From NCBI GenBank assembly GCA_965275915.1, contig CBDHYI010000007.1, forward strand, positions 310,001 to 374,000: a stretch of DNA of 64,000 nucleotides, read 5' to 3'. Shown one piece after another: positions 53,419 through 63,012 of the stretch (positions are counted from its first letter, which is position 1; every line of letters starts with the position of its first letter). The stretch is from JBDWFY01 sp965275915. Lineage in GTDB: Bacteria; Pseudomonadota; Alphaproteobacteria; Rhizobiales; Stappiaceae. Under the pieces are notes generated by a model. It saw nothing but the letters and a program-made list of their open reading frames with translations. It was not told the origin of the DNA and searched no databases. The position numbers and the translations under genes were made by a program.

Positions 53419-54762
53419 TCATCGGGAAACCGCCGCGACCTGCTCTAACCTCCCCTCCGTCAATCCTGCCGGTTGGGGACCGCCATAGGCCCAGTCCAGC
53501 AGTTCCACGGTATGGAGGATCGGCATATCCGTTCCGGTACCCAGCTGGGTCATACATCCGATGTTTCCCGTCGCGATCGCATCAGCCTGTGTTTTCCCGA
53601 TATTGCTGAGCTTTCGGTCACGCAACTGACGGGCAATGACGGGTTGAAGAATATTGTAGGTTCCGGCCGAACCGCAGCATAAATGTCCTTCGGGTATGTC
53701 CCGCACATCAAAACCGGCATTGCCCAAAAGCTTCTTGGGCAACGTCGTGATTTTCTGACCGTGCTGCATGGAGCAGGCTGAATGGTAGGCCACGCTGAAA
53801 CAAGGTTTTTGAGGGCCTGGCCCAAGATCGAGCGTGTCCAGATATTCGGTCACATCTTTGGCAAGGTCCGACACGCGTTTCGCTTTTTCCGAGTAGTCAG
53901 GATCATCCCGCAGCATAAAACCATAATCTTTGATGGTGGTGCCGCACCCTGACGCGGTTATGATGATCGCATCCAGCCCTTTTTCATCAATTTCTCTTGT
54001 CCACGCATCGATATTGACCCTCGCGCTCTCAAGCGCGTCCTCTTCCCTGCCCATATGATGCACCAGCGCCCCGCAACATCCCTCCCCCTCTGGCAGAACC
54101 ACATCAACTCCAAGGCGTTTTAGAAGCCGGATCGTCGCATCGTTGATCCCCGGATTGAGAACCGGTTGCGCGCAGCCGGTCAGGAGTGCGACACGTCCGG
54201 TTCGTTTGGGGGCATCGCTCCGAAATTCTCCCGGACCGGGAAATTCAGCCGGCAGCGTCCCGCGCCAGGGTGCGAGTTCAAGCATCGTGCCCATCTGCCG
54301 AAACGGTCCACCGAGCCTTTTCAGCAGACCGGAAAAGGGCTTTGCGAAAACGGCCGCGACTATGGCAAGCCGAAAGCGCCCGGGATATGGGAGGATCGTG
54401 GACAAAAGGGATCGCATCGCCCTGTCAGCAAGGGGGCGCTCATATGTTTTTTCAATATACGAGCGGGCATGGTCCACCAGATGCATGTAATTGACGCCGG
54501 ACGGACAGGTTGTCATGCAGGCAAGACAGGACAGGCAGCGATCGATATGTTTGACCAGTTTCGCATCGGCCGGCCGTTCATTTTCCAGCATATCCTTGAT
54601 CAGATAAATCCGCCCTCTGGGGCTGTCCAGTTCATCGCCCAGCAGCGTGAAAGTCGGGCACGTTGCCGTGCAAAATCCGCAGTGAACGCATTTTCGAAGA
54701 ATCTTCTCGGACTCGGCAACCTGGCTATCGGCAAGTTGAACGGATGTGAAGTTCGTTTGCAT
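53419..54762 (-). CDS. glcF: Glycolate oxidase iron-sulfur subunit
   Basis: 447 residues. Two ferredoxin-type motifs at the N-terminus (CVHCGFCTATCPTF and CLSCLACMTTCPSG) hold 4Fe-4S clusters; two CCG domains follow (YHSACSMQH and CCGSAGTY). It carries electrons from the flavin subunits to the quinone pool. It ends the glcDEF operon and starts 8 bases after the glcE stop. Confidence 0.95.
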   Translation of the reverse strand: MQTNFTSVQLADSQVAESEKILRKCVHCGFCTATCPTFTLLGDELDSPRGRIYLIKDMLENERPADAKLVKHIDRCLSCLACMTTCPSGVNYMHLVDHARSYIEKTYERPLADRAMRSLLSTILPYPGRFRLAIVAAVFAKPFSGLLKRLGGPFRQMGTMLELAPWRGTLPAEFPGPGEFRSDAPKRTGRVALLTGCAQPVLNPGINDATIRLLKRLGVDVVLPEGEGCCGALVHHMGREEDALESARVNIDAWTREIDEKGLDAIIITASGCGTTIKDYGFMLRDDPDYSEKAKRVSDLAKDVTEYLDTLDLGPGPQKPCFSVAYHSACSMQHGQKITTLPKKLLGNAGFDVRDIPEGHLCCGSAGTYNILQPVIARQLRDRKLSNIGKTQADAIATGNIGCMTQLGTGTDMPILHTVELLDWAYGGPQPAGLTEGRLEQVAAVSR

Positions 54763-54769
54763 TGATCAC

Positions 54770-55993
54770 CTAGACTCCCGCGTACATCCGGCCGGGATTG
54801 AGAATCCCGTGCGGATCGAACTGTGCCTTCAACCGACGGGTGAGCGCGGCCAGCGCTTCCGGCTGCGGCTGAAAAACAGACGACGCAGACCTTACCGGTT
54901 CCGAAGCCCGCATCAGAGTGGCATGGCCGCCGACGTTAGCAACTGCTTTGCGCATCATATCAAGGCGTGGTTTTTGATCCTCAAAACACAGCCAGATCAG
55001 GCCGCCGCCCCAATCAAAATAGAAACGTGTCGCGGTCTGCTGTCTGATCAGATCCATCAGCCTTGAGGCAGCCGTCGGCGCAACCGAGACTTTCCAAAGC
55101 GCAGCTTCGGTCATGTCGGCGAAGCGCGTCACATCCCGAATGTCTCTCCAGAACGATCGGGAGCCTTGTTCATCCAGAATCTCAATGTCCCCGCGGGAAC
55201 GAAACAGATCTCTCAGTTTCGTCAATCTGTAGGAAACCGATGATCCAAAACCCTCAACGCGCAACGCGGTGACCGATTTGTCGAAAGGATCAAATCCCGC
55301 GAACGATTTGCCTTTCGTCCCATCTGCCGGCACATACGCGGCACTGGAAACCTCGGCGGACGATCCCATCGCCTCGCTCATGATCTCGACCGACTCCCGG
55401 TCATCAAGACCACTGAGCACAAGCGTTTCCTCCGTCTCGGCCCGCGGCATCACCTTGAGCGTGATCTCGGTCAGAACCGATAAAGTGCCCCACGATCCCG
55501 CGAGCCCCCTTGCAAGGTCATACCCGGTCACATTTTTGACCACTCTGCCACCGGCCTTATAGATTTCCCCGCGTCCGGACACTGCTTCTATTCCCAGGAT
55601 ATGGTCACGTGCGGCTCCCGCTTTCAGTCGGCGCGGTCCGGACAGATTGGTCGCGACGATCCCGCCCAGCGTACCCTGCCCGGCTTTGGCGCCGAGCATC
55701 GGACCTGGATCCATAGGCTCAAAAGCAAGTTCCTGGCCGTTGTCTTCAAGCAGGCTTTCTATGTCTGCGATCGGCGTACCCGCTTTGGCCGACAGAATAA
55801 GCTCTTCCGGCTCATAAAGAGTCACACCGGAAAGATCGGACAGCGACAGCACGCGCGCCGCCTGAACCGGGCGGCCGAGGGATCGCTTGCTGTTCTGTCC
55901 GGCAATCTGAAGCGGCTCTCTTTCCGCCGCCGCCCACTTAACGGCCGCCTCGACCTCGGCGCTGTTGCTCGGTTTAAAGTTCTGGCTCATCAA
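54770..55993 (-). CDS. glcE: Glycolate oxidase subunit GlcE (FAD-binding)
   Basis: 407 residues. FAD_binding_4 fold with ISLSDLSGVTLYEP-type strands and GTLGGIVATNLSGPRRLKAGAARD, then VKNVTGYDLARGLAG. It is the second flavin subunit of glycolate oxidase, shorter than GlcD. It begins 8 bases after the glcD stop. Confidence 0.93.
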   Translation of the reverse strand: MMSQNFKPSNSAEVEAAVKWAAAEREPLQIAGQNSKRSLGRPVQAARVLSLSDLSGVTLYEPEELILSAKAGTPIADIESLLEDNGQELAFEPMDPGPMLGAKAGQGTLGGIVATNLSGPRRLKAGAARDHILGIEAVSGRGEIYKAGGRVVKNVTGYDLARGLAGSWGTLSVLTEITLKVMPRAETEETLVLSGLDDRESVEIMSEAMGSSAEVSSAAYVPADGTKGKSFAGFDPFDKSVTALRVEGFGSSVSYRLTKLRDLFRSRGDIEILDEQGSRSFWRDIRDVTRFADMTEAALWKVSVAPTAASRLMDLIRQQTATRFYFDWGGGLIWLCFEDQKPRLDMMRKAVANVGGHATLMRASEPVRSASSVFQPQPEALAALTRRLKAQFDPHGILNPGRMYAGV

Positions 55994-56001
55994 ATCCGCC
56001 T

Positions 56002-57498
56002 CTAAAACCGCGGAATATCGGGAAAGGGCAATTGTCCTTTATGAACATGCATCCGCCCCAACTCAGCACACCGGTGAAGTACAGGGAAGACTTTGCCCGG
56101 ATTGAGCAAATGCTTGTCATCAAAGGCGCATTTGATGCGCTGCTGTTGTTTGAGATCGTCCTCGGAGAACATCTCGCCCATCAAATCGCGTTTTTCGACG
56201 CCGACGCCATGTTCGCCCGTCAGCACGCCGCCGACCTCGACACAGAGCCGCAAAATATCGGCCCCGAAATCCTCCGCCGCCTGCAATTCGCCCGGAACAT
56301 TGGCATCGTATAGAATGAGGGGGTGGAGATTTCCGTCGCCGGCATGAAAGACATTGGCAACCCGAAGGCCATGTTTCCTGGACAGTTCCCGCATTCCGGC
56401 AAGAACCTTTGGCAGCGCCTTACGGGGTATGGTTCCATCCATACAGAGATAGTCCGGCGAAATCCGGCCAACGGCGGGAAACGCCGCTTTGCGACCGGCC
56501 CAGAACCGCATCCGCTCCTCCTCGTTGTTTGAGACCCTGATCGAATTGGCCTTGTTCTTCTTCGCAATCTCTTCGACCCGCTGCAGCAGATGGTCGACCT
56601 CAGCCTCAGGGCCGTCCAACTCGACAATCAGCAGCGCCTCGCAATCAAGCGGATAATCGGCATGCACGAAATCTTCGGCTGCAAGAATGGCAGGCTTATC
56701 CATCATCTCCATGCCGCCGGGTATGATGCCCCGGCTGATGATGTCTGCGACACATTGCCCGCCGTCTTCGCTTGTGGGAAACCCGATCAAGGCCGCCCGG
56801 GCTGTTTCGGGGCTTTGCAGAATCCGAACCGTCACTTCGGTCACAACACCAAGAAGTCCTTCGGATCCCGTCATCAGCGCCATGAAGTCATAGCCTTCTG
56901 CATCCAGATGCTTGCCGCCAAGGCGAATGACTTCCCCGGTCATCAGAACGATCTGCAGGCCCAGCACGTTGTTGGTGGTCAACCCGTATTTCAGGCAATG
57001 AACACCGCCGGAATTCTCCGCTATGTTGCCGCCGATCGAACAGGCGATCTGCGAGGACGGGTCGGGTGCGTAATAAAACCCTTTGTGCTCAACCGCACGC
57101 GTGATGCCCAGATTGGTCACACCGGGCTGAACAACCGCCGCGCGGTTGGCAAAGTCGATCTCAAGCACCCGATTGAATTTCATCATCGATATGAGAACGC
57201 CATCGGCCAAAGGCAGAGCACCGCCGGACAGGGACGTCCCGGCTCCCCTTGGGACGACTTTCACGTCATTGTCATAGCAGTAGCGCAGGATACGGGAGAG
57301 CTGCTCGATCGTACTGGGCAACACAACGATGAACGGCATCTGCCGATAGGCGGTCAATCCGTCCGTTTCGTATGGACGCATCTCCCCCGGATCGGAGATG
57401 ACGCCCTCACCCGGCACGATGGCACGCAAGGCGGCGACAATTTCCGATCGGCGCGCCAGTACAGCGTCATCCGGCTTGGGCATTACCAATCCCGACAT
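56002..57498 (-). CDS. glcD: Glycolate oxidase subunit GlcD (catalytic FAD subunit)
   Basis: Oxidises glycolate to glyoxylate. 498 residues with the FAD_binding_4 domain (PRGAGTSLSGGALPLADGV and the DPSSQIACSIGGNIAENSGG stretch) and the FAD-oxidase C-terminal domain with NVFHAGDGNLHPLI and GGVLTGEHGVG, carrying the conserved active-site His. It heads glcDEF and is divergent from a LysR regulator. Confidence 0.96.
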   Translation of the reverse strand: MSGLVMPKPDDAVLARRSEIVAALRAIVPGEGVISDPGEMRPYETDGLTAYRQMPFIVVLPSTIEQLSRILRYCYDNDVKVVPRGAGTSLSGGALPLADGVLISMMKFNRVLEIDFANRAAVVQPGVTNLGITRAVEHKGFYYAPDPSSQIACSIGGNIAENSGGVHCLKYGLTTNNVLGLQIVLMTGEVIRLGGKHLDAEGYDFMALMTGSEGLLGVVTEVTVRILQSPETARAALIGFPTSEDGGQCVADIISRGIIPGGMEMMDKPAILAAEDFVHADYPLDCEALLIVELDGPEAEVDHLLQRVEEIAKKNKANSIRVSNNEEERMRFWAGRKAAFPAVGRISPDYLCMDGTIPRKALPKVLAGMRELSRKHGLRVANVFHAGDGNLHPLILYDANVPGELQAAEDFGADILRLCVEVGGVLTGEHGVGVEKRDLMGEMFSEDDLKQQQRIKCAFDDKHLLNPGKVFPVLHRCAELGRMHVHKGQLPFPDIPRF

Positions 57499-57696
57499 CG
57501 TGCCTTACTCCTCAGGGCCAGGATCGCAATTGATCCTTCTGGACCTAAAAACCGTATTATTCTTCAGCGATATGCTCAACCGACCATTGGTCCGAAATGC
57601 TCTTTCGAAACAATCGTCGGCGGACACACTATGACACATCGGGATTTATCTCCAAAAGACGTATAAAATATAATCACTTATTCCTTTGAGGAACAA

Positions 57697-58638
57697 ATGA
57701 GACAGTTCAACGATCTTGAAATTTTCGCAAGGGTGGTGACAGCGGGCAGCCTGTCGGCCGCCGGACGCGAAATGGGCGTATCACCGGCTGTCGTATCCAA
57801 AAGACTGCGAAAACTGGAAGATCGGCTCGGTACCCGCCTTCTTCAAAGAACAACCCGGCAGGTCACCCTGACAGAGGCCGGTCTTGGTTACTATGAAAGG
57901 GTTGTCGCCATTCTTGCAAGCATCGAGGAAGCGGAAGCCTTCGTCTCCCGGCGATCGTCGCTAGCGAGGGGGACTCTCAAAATATCGGCCCCCACATCCT
58001 TTGGCCGCATGCATATCGCGCCCCACCTTGTCGGCTTTATGGAAGAAAACAGCGACCTTCACATCAATCTGGAACTGTCCGACGAATTCACAGATATCGT
58101 CGGACAGGGCTTCGATCTGGCGATCCGGATTGCGGCACTGGAAGATTCCAGTCTCGTTGCCAGGCGGCTTGCACCGATCCACCGGGTTCTGTGTGCCAGT
58201 CCCGCTTACATTGCCAAATACGGGGAGCCCCGGTCGGTGGAAGATCTTGAGAGCCACTTCCGCCTCGCCGCCTCCAACCAGGATCCCTGGCAGCTTGAGG
58301 GCCCGGACGGCACAATCACAATTCGGGCCACAGGCCCGCTTCATACGAATTCCAGCGAGGTTGTTCGCGAGGGTCTGCTGGCCGGAGTCGGTATCGCCCT
58401 GCGATCCACCTGGGATGTCGGGCCGGAACTGCGGTCGGGAACCCTCAAGATAATCCTGCCCGGATATCGTGCGTCACACCATGTCGCAATTCACGCTGTT
58501 TATCCAAGCCGCCGGTTCCTGCCGGCCAAAGTCCGTCTTTTTGTCGATTTTCTTGCCGGACTCTATGGCCCCCGGCCCTATTGGGATGAGGGTCTGGAAG
58601 GTATTCTCGAACAGTCCCAAACAATCGCGGCAGAATAA
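57697..58638 (+). CDS. LysR-family transcriptional regulator
   Basis: 313 residues: helix-turn-helix at the N-terminus (LEIFARVVTAGSLSAAGREM...VSKRLRKLEDRLGTRLL) and a substrate-binding domain. It lies 198 bases from glcD on the opposite strand, the usual place for a LysR protein controlling its neighbour, so glycolate or a related C2 acid is the likely effector. The match is to the DhcR/LrhA-like general group; the ligand is not established. Confidence 0.9.
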   Translation: MRQFNDLEIFARVVTAGSLSAAGREMGVSPAVVSKRLRKLEDRLGTRLLQRTTRQVTLTEAGLGYYERVVAILASIEEAEAFVSRRSSLARGTLKISAPTSFGRMHIAPHLVGFMEENSDLHINLELSDEFTDIVGQGFDLAIRIAALEDSSLVARRLAPIHRVLCASPAYIAKYGEPRSVEDLESHFRLAASNQDPWQLEGPDGTITIRATGPLHTNSSEVVREGLLAGVGIALRSTWDVGPELRSGTLKIILPGYRASHHVAIHAVYPSRRFLPAKVRLFVDFLAGLYGPRPYWDEGLEGILEQSQTIAAE

Positions 58639-58780
58639 GAATCCTGAAGAACCGATACTAAAGGCGGTTACCGCCGCGACAATCGGTCTTAGTACTTATT
58701 CTAATATCGGCTTATTATGGCCTCGCTTATGAATAACTGACTCAAAAGCTCTGTCCGTCACGAATTCTGGGAGAATTTGA

Positions 58781-59179
58781 ATGAAGCGCATTTTGTCTGT
58801 GGCCGCCGCGATGTTCATAGCATCCTCTTTCGCGGCCTTTGCTGAAGGCGATGTCACCAAAGGAAAAAAAGTATTCAACAAATGCAAAGCCTGTCATGCG
58901 GTGGGTCCGGATGCCAAAAACAAGGTTGGCCCTACATTGAACGGCATTATCGACGCCGGTTGGGGTCAAGTTGAAGGCTACAAATACTCCAAAGCTCTGC
59001 TTGCCGGCAAAGATGAGGGCAGAGTCTGGGATGTGGAGACTCTGGAGGCGTATCTCATCAAACCGAAAGAGGTCATACCAAAAGGCAAGATGGCTTTTGC
59101 GGGTCTCAAGAAAGAGGACGACCGAGCGAACATCATCGCCTACCTCGCTGTTTTCAACGCTGACGGCACCGAAAATTAG
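58781..59179 (+). CDS. Class I cytochrome c, soluble
   Basis: 132 residues. Signal peptide ending near AAFA, then Cys35-Lys-Ala-Cys38-His39 as heme site and a distal Met in KGKMAF. The mid-length insert (VEGYKYSKALLAG) is typical of cytochrome c2/c550-type electron carriers. It is a periplasmic shuttle between bc1 and terminal oxidases or dehydrogenases. It stands by itself after the LysR gene. Confidence 0.93.
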   Translation: MKRILSVAAAMFIASSFAAFAEGDVTKGKKVFNKCKACHAVGPDAKNKVGPTLNGIIDAGWGQVEGYKYSKALLAGKDEGRVWDVETLEAYLIKPKEVIPKGKMAFAGLKKEDDRANIIAYLAVFNADGTEN

Positions 59180-59203
59180 GCCATTTCCATTCCATTGAAA
59201 TCT

Positions 59204-59230
59204 ATCCGGACGGTCAACGATCGTCCGGAT
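59204..59230 (+). terminator. Terminator after cytochrome c gene
   Basis: ATCCGGACG (59204-59212) pairs with CGTCCGGAT (59222-59230), followed by CTTTAT. It overlaps the end of the convergent DUF3422 gene, so the T run is weak. Confidence 0.55.
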
Positions 59231-60509
59231 CTTTATGGTGTGCTCTTATGCGCCAGACAAGATAGGAAATGACAGCGATTACCGGCACAACGCTGATCGC
59301 CGTCATGGTGCCTGTTTCGAGCGGCAAACCGAAAGATTCCGTGCCCTTGATAATGTAGGCCAACAGGCCGACGACATAGTAGCTGATAGCGGCAACAGAC
59401 AGACCTTCCACGGTCTGCTGCATCCGCAGTTGCATGCGGGTTCGCCGGTTCATGCTTTTCAGAAGATCGCTGTTCTGTTGCTCGACTTCCACATCAATCC
59501 GGGTGCGAAGCAGATCAGTCGCCCGTGCGAGCTTTCGACTCAGATTGACCTGCCTTTCGACAAGTGCCTCACAGGTTCGCATGGCCGGTGCCAGTCGGCG
59601 CGCAAGAAACGCCTGCCAGGTTCCGTATCCGGGCAGGAATGTCTCCCCCAGAACTCTCAATCGCGCTCCGACAATTTCGTTATAAGCGCGGCTGGCACCG
59701 AAGCGGTAAGACGTCTCCGCCGCGCCCGCTTCAAGGTCCGCCGCCAATTGCGAAAGCCGATCGAGCAGCACCTTGTTGGACTGAAGACCATCGGCCGTCC
59801 TGATGGCGTTGGTCACTTCCTGCAAGCCGGTTTCGATCCGTTCGATCTCCGGGGAGAGACGCTGTGCCTCAGGCAAGCCAAGCAGGCATAAAAGGCGGTA
59901 GGTTTCTATTTCAAGCAGACGTTGTACCAATACGCCGGCCCGATTGGCTTCCATATTGCGATTGACAATCAAAATCCGGGTTCGGCCATTGCGATCGGTC
60001 CTGAAGTCCGTCGCACAGACTGCGGTCCCCTGTTCCACTTCCGAAGCCGCGAGACTCGACGGATCAAAACACTCAAGCAGAGTGTCGAGCGGCTCCACAT
60101 CATCCACTAGGTCAAGCCGCGTTGCGACAAGCAGTTTTCCCGGTGCACGGAATGTGGATCCAAACGGATGATTTTCCGGATCTTCACCAAACGGTTTTCC
60201 GTTTTTGATCGGACCGCTGTATGTGTAGGTAATGAACTCCGCATGACGTTCCCACCGCAATCGGCCGCGGCCGAGCGGCACGACATGGTGTCGGGCTCCG
60301 GCATCGGGGCCTGGAACCCCCTGTCCCAGGCAGAAGCGGACCAGCCACTCCCGATCGTCGGCGAGACTTTTCTCATCGACCGTGAAGCCCAAGTGAAGAA
60401 ATGCCTGCGGTGTCTCAGCCGATAGAAACGGGCGGGCATGTATCTCCCCAAGCAACGCATCCCGCACCGGATGGGTGGCCATCACCGCAGCGCCGAACTC
60501 ATCCGCCAT
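59214..60509 (-). CDS. DUF3422 family membrane protein
   Basis: 431 residues: soluble N-terminal region with the family start ATHPVRDALLGEIHARPF, a long helical region, and two membrane helices at the C-terminus (about 365-385 and 400-420). Family function is not known; the layout resembles a membrane-attached sensor or anchoring protein. It is convergent with the cytochrome c gene. Confidence 0.85.
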   Translation of the reverse strand: MADEFGAAVMATHPVRDALLGEIHARPFLSAETPQAFLHLGFTVDEKSLADDREWLVRFCLGQGVPGPDAGARHHVVPLGRGRLRWERHAEFITYTYSGPIKNGKPFGEDPENHPFGSTFRAPGKLLVATRLDLVDDVEPLDTLLECFDPSSLAASEVEQGTAVCATDFRTDRNGRTRILIVNRNMEANRAGVLVQRLLEIETYRLLCLLGLPEAQRLSPEIERIETGLQEVTNAIRTADGLQSNKVLLDRLSQLAADLEAGAAETSYRFGASRAYNEIVGARLRVLGETFLPGYGTWQAFLARRLAPAMRTCEALVERQVNLSRKLARATDLLRTRIDVEVEQQNSDLLKSMNRRTRMQLRMQQTVEGLSVAAISYYVVGLLAYIIKGTESFGLPLETGTMTAISVVPVIAVISYLVWRIRAHHKDPDDR

Positions 60510-60839
60510 CCCTACCCCCTTATTTCAAAACCCGTCAGCCGTCTGTCGCATTGCTCGCAGAAAGCCCGTACCATTGCGGCCAGCTATAGTGCAACCATGC
60601 GGGAGAGCCCAGGGGCAACGCGGCAAAACGTTCCATTGAAAGGCTGGCTGCTTTTGATTTCCTGATCCGTTCGAAAAAGTCAAATAATTTCAAACAGAAG
60701 TAAAAATTGGATAATTTTTTTTACCAATTATTGCAAATATCAAAATCTTGTCGTAATCTGATGGAACGTCGCCTTCCTATGGAGACCGGTTCACCAGCGG
60801 CGCGCTGCATTCGTCGCGGACCACAGGATCAAGTTGCCC
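60510..60839 (+). other. Promoter region of the lut operon
   Basis: 330 bases without a gene. Near the right end an inverted repeat AATTGG-N13-CCAATT (60705-60710 with 60724-60729) in an AT-rich stretch could be the operator of the FadR-type regulator, though the spacing is wider than the usual TGGT-N3-ACCA site. Confidence 0.4.
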
Positions 60840-61658
60840 ATGATTTTCTCTCCGGTCAATCAGGACCGTACCGCAGATGCCGTGATCGATCAGATCGAAA
60901 ATCTGATCCTGAAGGGCGTCCTGCGTCCCGGTGACAGACTGCCCCCCGAACGGGAACTGGCTGAGAAACTTGCTGTTTCAAGGCCGATCCTCCGCAATGC
61001 CATCAAGATCCTGGAGGACAGGCAACTCATTGTAAGCAGGCATGGCGGCGGTACATACATAGCGGACATTATCGGAACTGTTTTCTCTCCGCAGATTACG
61101 GCTCTCATCAAACGGCATCCGTCGGCTCTTGAAGATTATCTGGAATATCGGCGCGAAATCGAAACGGCCACAACGGCTCTGGCGGCCGAACGGGCGACCC
61201 CAGCGGATCATGCCATCCTGGCTGACATCATGCAGCGGATGGAGGACGCATCGCAAAGAACAGATGTTGTCGAGGAGACGGCGATCGATATCGACTTCCA
61301 CACCGCCATCGGAGAGGCTGCCCACAATATCGTACTGCTGCACACCCTGCGCGGGTGCTACCATTTGCTGGCGGAGGGCGTGTTTTACAGCCGCACCCAA
61401 CTCTACAATCATCCCGGCGCACGGGAAAAAATAATCGCGCAGCACCAGGCAATTTACGATGCCGTCCTGAGCGGGGATCCCGATGCGGCACGAAACGCCG
61501 CAAGAAACCATATCGACTACGTTGCCCGAACGATGGAAGACGTCCGCCGGACCGGTGCCCGGGAAGAGGTTGCCTCCAGGCGTTTTTCGCAAAGAACACA
61601 GCAAAAAAATCTCGGCCTTTCAAAACGGCCGACACGAAGAAGGAAAGCCGCCGGATGA
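60840..61658 (+). CDS. FadR/LldR-type GntR regulator
   Basis: 272 residues from ATG 60840 (TTG 60834 also in frame). N-terminal winged helix with LRPGDRLPPERELAEKLAVS and GGGTYI; C-terminal FCD ligand domain with EDYLEYRREIETATTALAAERAT and the His ligands in DFHTAIGEAAHN and QHQAIYDAV. It heads the lut operon, and its stop overlaps lutA (ATGA). FCD regulators of this kind answer to lactate or glycolate. Confidence 0.9.
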   Translation: MIFSPVNQDRTADAVIDQIENLILKGVLRPGDRLPPERELAEKLAVSRPILRNAIKILEDRQLIVSRHGGGTYIADIIGTVFSPQITALIKRHPSALEDYLEYRREIETATTALAAERATPADHAILADIMQRMEDASQRTDVVEETAIDIDFHTAIGEAAHNIVLLHTLRGCYHLLAEGVFYSRTQLYNHPGAREKIIAQHQAIYDAVLSGDPDAARNAARNHIDYVARTMEDVRRTGAREEVASRRFSQRTQQKNLGLSKRPTRRRKAAG

Positions 61659-62455
61659 CGAAGCCGCCGGAGCAACAGTCACTGCCCCTTTCGCCAAGCG
61701 TCGGACTATTTGTCACCTGCCTTGTCGATCTGTTTCGCCCCAGCATCGGATTTGCTGCGGTCAAATTGCTTGAGACGGCCGGTTGCAGTGTTCACGTGCC
61801 GGTCGCTCAGACCTGCTGCGGTCAGCCGGCCTATAATTCCGGCGATCGCAAGGACACCCGCGATATTGCACTGAACGTCATCAGGACTTTCGAGACGTTT
61901 GATTATGTGGTCGCACCATCCGGCTCATGCGCGGGCATGTTGAAAAAACATTATGTGGAATTGTTCGAAGGGGATCCCGACCTTGCGGCCCGCGCGGAGA
62001 CGTTTTCGGCCAAGGTCTACGAACTTGTCAGCTTTCTGACGGATGTCCTGAAGGTCGAGGCGGTCGATGCGGCTTTTGGCGGAGTAGTAACCTACCATGA
62101 CAGCTGTTCGGGACTGCGGGAGCTGTCCATTCATGACCAGCCGCGCAAACTCCTGAGCAGCGTTGCCGGGCTGGAATTGACGGAAATGCCCGAGGCCGAT
62201 GTCTGCTGCGGGTTCGGCGGAACGTTCTGCGTCAAATTTCCAGACATTTCCAACGCCATGGTCGAAAAGAAAACGGAGAATATCAGACAATCCGGCGCCG
62301 GAACCCTTCTTGCCGGTGATCTGGGCTGCCTGATGAACATGGCAGGCAAACTCAAGCGGGAGGGTTCGACGATCGAAGTCAGGCATGTTGCAGAAGTCCT
62401 GACAGGATCGACGGATGAACCGGCAATCGGCGAAAAACGCCGGGACGGACGATGA
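61655..62455 (+). CDS. lutA: Lactate utilisation protein LutA (CCG-domain Fe-S oxidoreductase)
   Basis: 266 residues from ATG 61655. Two CCG domains: VAQTCCGQPAYNSG and EADVCCGFGGTFC, the second also seen as FVTCLVDLFRP at the start. LutA is part of the LutABC complex that oxidises L-lactate to pyruvate. It overlaps the regulator and the following acetyltransferase gene by 4 bases each, so this is a tight operon. Confidence 0.92.
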   Translation: MTKPPEQQSLPLSPSVGLFVTCLVDLFRPSIGFAAVKLLETAGCSVHVPVAQTCCGQPAYNSGDRKDTRDIALNVIRTFETFDYVVAPSGSCAGMLKKHYVELFEGDPDLAARAETFSAKVYELVSFLTDVLKVEAVDAAFGGVVTYHDSCSGLRELSIHDQPRKLLSSVAGLELTEMPEADVCCGFGGTFCVKFPDISNAMVEKKTENIRQSGAGTLLAGDLGCLMNMAGKLKREGSTIEVRHVAEVLTGSTDEPAIGEKRRDGR

Positions 62456-63012
62456 CCGGGCACCACAAGACGCTGCGGGCCTCAGGCTCTGAACCCGGTG
62501 CGGATTTCATGGTCAGAGCGGCCACCCCGGCGGATGCAGCCGCAATTGCCCGGATCTACAATCAGGGCATAGACGACCGGATCGCAACCTTCGAAACGGA
62601 ACATCGCTCCGCAGCGAGCGTGGAGGCGTGGCTTCAAAGTGGGCGACCTGTGATCGTCGTAACGGAAAAAGACGGAGCTCCCATCGCCTTTGCTGCCACT
62701 TTCCCCTATCGGGATCGACCCTGTTATGCCGGTATCTTCGAATTTTCCGTTTACACAAGACGCGACCGACGAGGCCTGGGGTGCGGCCGCATGGCCATGG
62801 AAGGCCTGATCAAAGCCGCCCGGGAAAAGGGCGCCTGGAAGCTTGTTTCACGCATCTTTCCGGAAAACACCGGAAGCCGTGCGCTTTGCGGAGCGCTCGG
62901 TTTTCGCGAAGTCGGTATCTACGAACGCCATGGAAAACTGGAGGATCAGTGGCGCGACACTGTGATTGTCGAAAAACTGATCGACAAGGAAGGCCAACAC
63001 GCGGATGGTTGA
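62452..63012 (+). CDS. GNAT acetyltransferase, phosphinothricin acetyltransferase (Pat/Bar) type
   Basis: 186 residues from ATG 62452 (an ATG at 62509 begins the recognisable domain). Motifs: RAATPADAAAIARIYNQGI, YAGIFEFSVYTRRDRRGLGCGR (acetyl-CoA loop) and FREVGIYERHGKLEDQWRD, close to Pat/YncA-type enzymes that acetylate phosphinothricin or methionine sulfoximine-like amino acids. It is set between lutA and lutB, overlapping both. Usual lut operons lack such a gene. Confidence 0.9.
   Translation: MTGHHKTLRASGSEPGADFMVRAATPADAAAIARIYNQGIDDRIATFETEHRSAASVEAWLQSGRPVIVVTEKDGAPIAFAATFPYRDRPCYAGIFEFSVYTRRDRRGLGCGRMAMEGLIKAAREKGAWKLVSRIFPENTGSRALCGALGFREVGIYERHGKLEDQWRDTVIVEKLIDKEGQHADG

Noticed and set aside
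56590..57666. Plus-strand frame antisense to glcD
   Set aside because: It overlaps the conserved glcD completely; no ribosome site or family.
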